The translations under genes were made by a program, and so were the position numbers. The notes below the pieces were generated by a model, which was given only the letters and a program-made list of their open reading frames with translations, searched no databases and was not told the DNA's origin. Positions 21,114 through 21,993 of a stretch of DNA of 21,993 nt are shown one piece after another (positions within the stretch are counted from its first letter, which is position 1; every line of letters begins with the position of its first letter). The stretch is taken from assembly GCA_964577825.1 (NCBI GenBank), contig CAZOBJ010000052.1, positions 1 through 21,993 on the forward strand, in the 5' to 3' direction. This DNA is from CAZOBJ01 sp964577825 (GTDB lineage Bacteria > Planctomycetota > SZUA-567 > JAFGNG01).

Positions 21114-21993
21114 ATGCGGATCCTGTATCTGGACCTCGACACCCTGCGCGCGGACCACCTGTCCTGCTACGGGTACCACCGGCCGACCAGCCCCAACATC
21201 GACCGCATCGCGGCCGAGGGCGTGCGATTCGACAACTACTACTGCTCGGACGCACCGTGCCTGCCCTCGCGCGCGGCGCTTATGTCCGGGCGGTTCGGAA
21301 TTCACACCGGCATCGTCAACCACGGCGGCACGAACGCGGACATGCGCCTGGAGGGCGCCCCCCGCCAGAGCAAGCAGCGCTACCAGCGCGAGTGCCTGCC
21401 CTGGCTGTTGCGCAAGGCGGGCATGCGCACCGCGTCGATCAGCCCGTTCGCCGAGCGCCACGGCGCGTTCTGGTTCCTGGCCGGGTTCAACGAGTGCCAC
21501 AACACGGGCCGCAGCGGCATGGAGTCCGCCGAGGAGATCACCCCGGTCGCGCTCAAATGGCTCCGCGACCACGCCACGGAGGACGACTGGTTCCTGCACC
21601 TGAACTACTGGGACGCGCACACCCCGTACCGCGCGCCCGAGTCGTTCGGCAACCCGTTCGCGGACGCACCCCTGCCAGAGTGGCTCACGCCCGAGGTCCT
21701 GGACCAGCACCTCCAGCACGTGGGCCCGCACAGTGCGCACGAGCTCTTCATGTTCTCCGCCCAGGAGTTGCCCCACTTGCCGCGCTATCCGGGCTCGTTC
21801 CAGGACATGGACGGTCTGCGGCGCATGATCGACGGATACGACTGCGGCATCGCGTACCTGGACAGCCACATCGGCCGGATCTTCGAGGCGCTCGACCAGG
21901 CCGGCGTCCTGGACGAGACCGTGGTCATCGTGTCCGCGGACCACGGCGAGAACCAGGGCGAGCTGGGCATCTACGGCGAGCACGCGACCGCGG
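21114..21993 (+). CDS. Type I (formylglycine) sulfatase, 3' end cut by window
   Basis: The frame is open from the ATG to the window edge, giving the first 293 residues of a sulfatase/alkaline-phosphatase-fold enzyme. The start MRILYLDLDTLRADHLSCYGY has the metal-binding aspartates and the DTLRADHLSCYG signature of the family. CLPSR (49-53) is the formylglycine motif C-x-P-S-R, so C49 should be oxidised by a maturase not present here. HTPYRAPE-like (about 168-175) and VVIVSADHGENQGE (about 273-286) supply later metal and sulfate ligands. AAGGAG lies six bases before the ATG. There is no signal peptide, because the catalytic motif begins at residue 3; most polysaccharide sulfatases are exported, so this one appears cytoplasmic. 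It is divergent from ppdK. The substrate is unknown and the C-terminal subdomain is outside the window. Confidence 0.92.
   Translation, partial: MRILYLDLDTLRADHLSCYGYHRPTSPNIDRIAAEGVRFDNYYCSDAPCLPSRAALMSGRFGIHTGIVNHGGTNADMRLEGAPRQSKQRYQRECLPWLLRKAGMRTASISPFAERHGAFWFLAGFNECHNTGRSGMESAEEITPVALKWLRDHATEDDWFLHLNYWDAHTPYRAPESFGNPFADAPLPEWLTPEVLDQHLQHVGPHSAHELFMFSAQELPHLPRYPGSFQDMDGLRRMIDGYDCGIAYLDSHIGRIFEALDQAGVLDETVVIVSADHGENQGELGIYGEHATA

Noticed and set aside
1..21993. CRISPR arrays, insertion sequences, toxin-antitoxin or known defence modules
   Set aside because: No regularly spaced direct repeats, transposase motifs or terminal inverted repeats were seen. FxsA and the NYN protein alone are not evidence for a defence system.

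Overview
The window is GC-rich bacterial chromosome with long spurious open frames opposite most real genes. It carries 15 protein genes (two cut by the window edges) and two tRNA genes. No transposase, integrase, CRISPR array or phage gene is visible. Several features together suggest a PVC-type bacterium (Planctomycetota, Lentisphaerota or Kiritimatiellota) or a similar environmental lineage: signal-peptide-less carbohydrate-active enzymes and a sulfatase, secreted proteins of unknown family, a DUF3592 protein and an exopolysaccharide cassette of the exosortase-associated kind. This placement is inference; there is no rRNA or marker gene here to confirm it.

Region 1 (1-6600). The end of a TIM-barrel glycosidase-like gene (+) faces a four-gene minus-strand operon for polysaccharide export. 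In transcription order it encodes an outer-membrane Wza-type lipoprotein, a Wzz/GumC-type co-polymerase, a bacterial tyrosine kinase with a ten-tyrosine tail, and an ExeA-like AAA ATPase. The genes are tightly packed (30 bp, 4-bp overlap, 18 bp). The upstream region carries a possible ECF-sigma promoter and a perfect dyad. This is the regulatory and export half of an exopolysaccharide system; glycosyltransferases, exosortase and the beta-barrel partner are not in the window.

Region 2 (6700-10920). tRNA-Leu(UAG) with a good promoter is followed by a 719-residue protein of unknown family and a GH43 beta-xylosidase/arabinosidase, both on the plus strand.

Region 3 (10970-13920, minus). A repeat-rich secreted protein, a second secreted protein of unknown family and a class I glutamine amidotransferase. 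The last two are 24 bp apart and probably co-transcribed.

Region 4 (13780-17735). A 585-bp divergent intergenic region precedes a plus-strand series: an exported zinc-ribbon/TPR-like protein, a DUF3592 membrane protein, an amidohydrolase, a YacP-like NYN nuclease and an FxsA-family membrane protein. Short gaps pair zinc-ribbon with DUF3592 and NYN with FxsA.

Region 5 (17777-21993). tRNA-Asp(GUC) (minus) has a clear promoter and intrinsic terminator. Upstream of it lies ppdK (pyruvate, phosphate dikinase, minus) with a structured leader and perfect TTGACA promoter. Divergent from ppdK is the start of a sulfatase gene that runs off the window. Many of the vegetative promoters I could read have a TTGNNN element and a TANNNT-like -10 spaced 16-18 bp, so the housekeeping sigma factor appears conventional.
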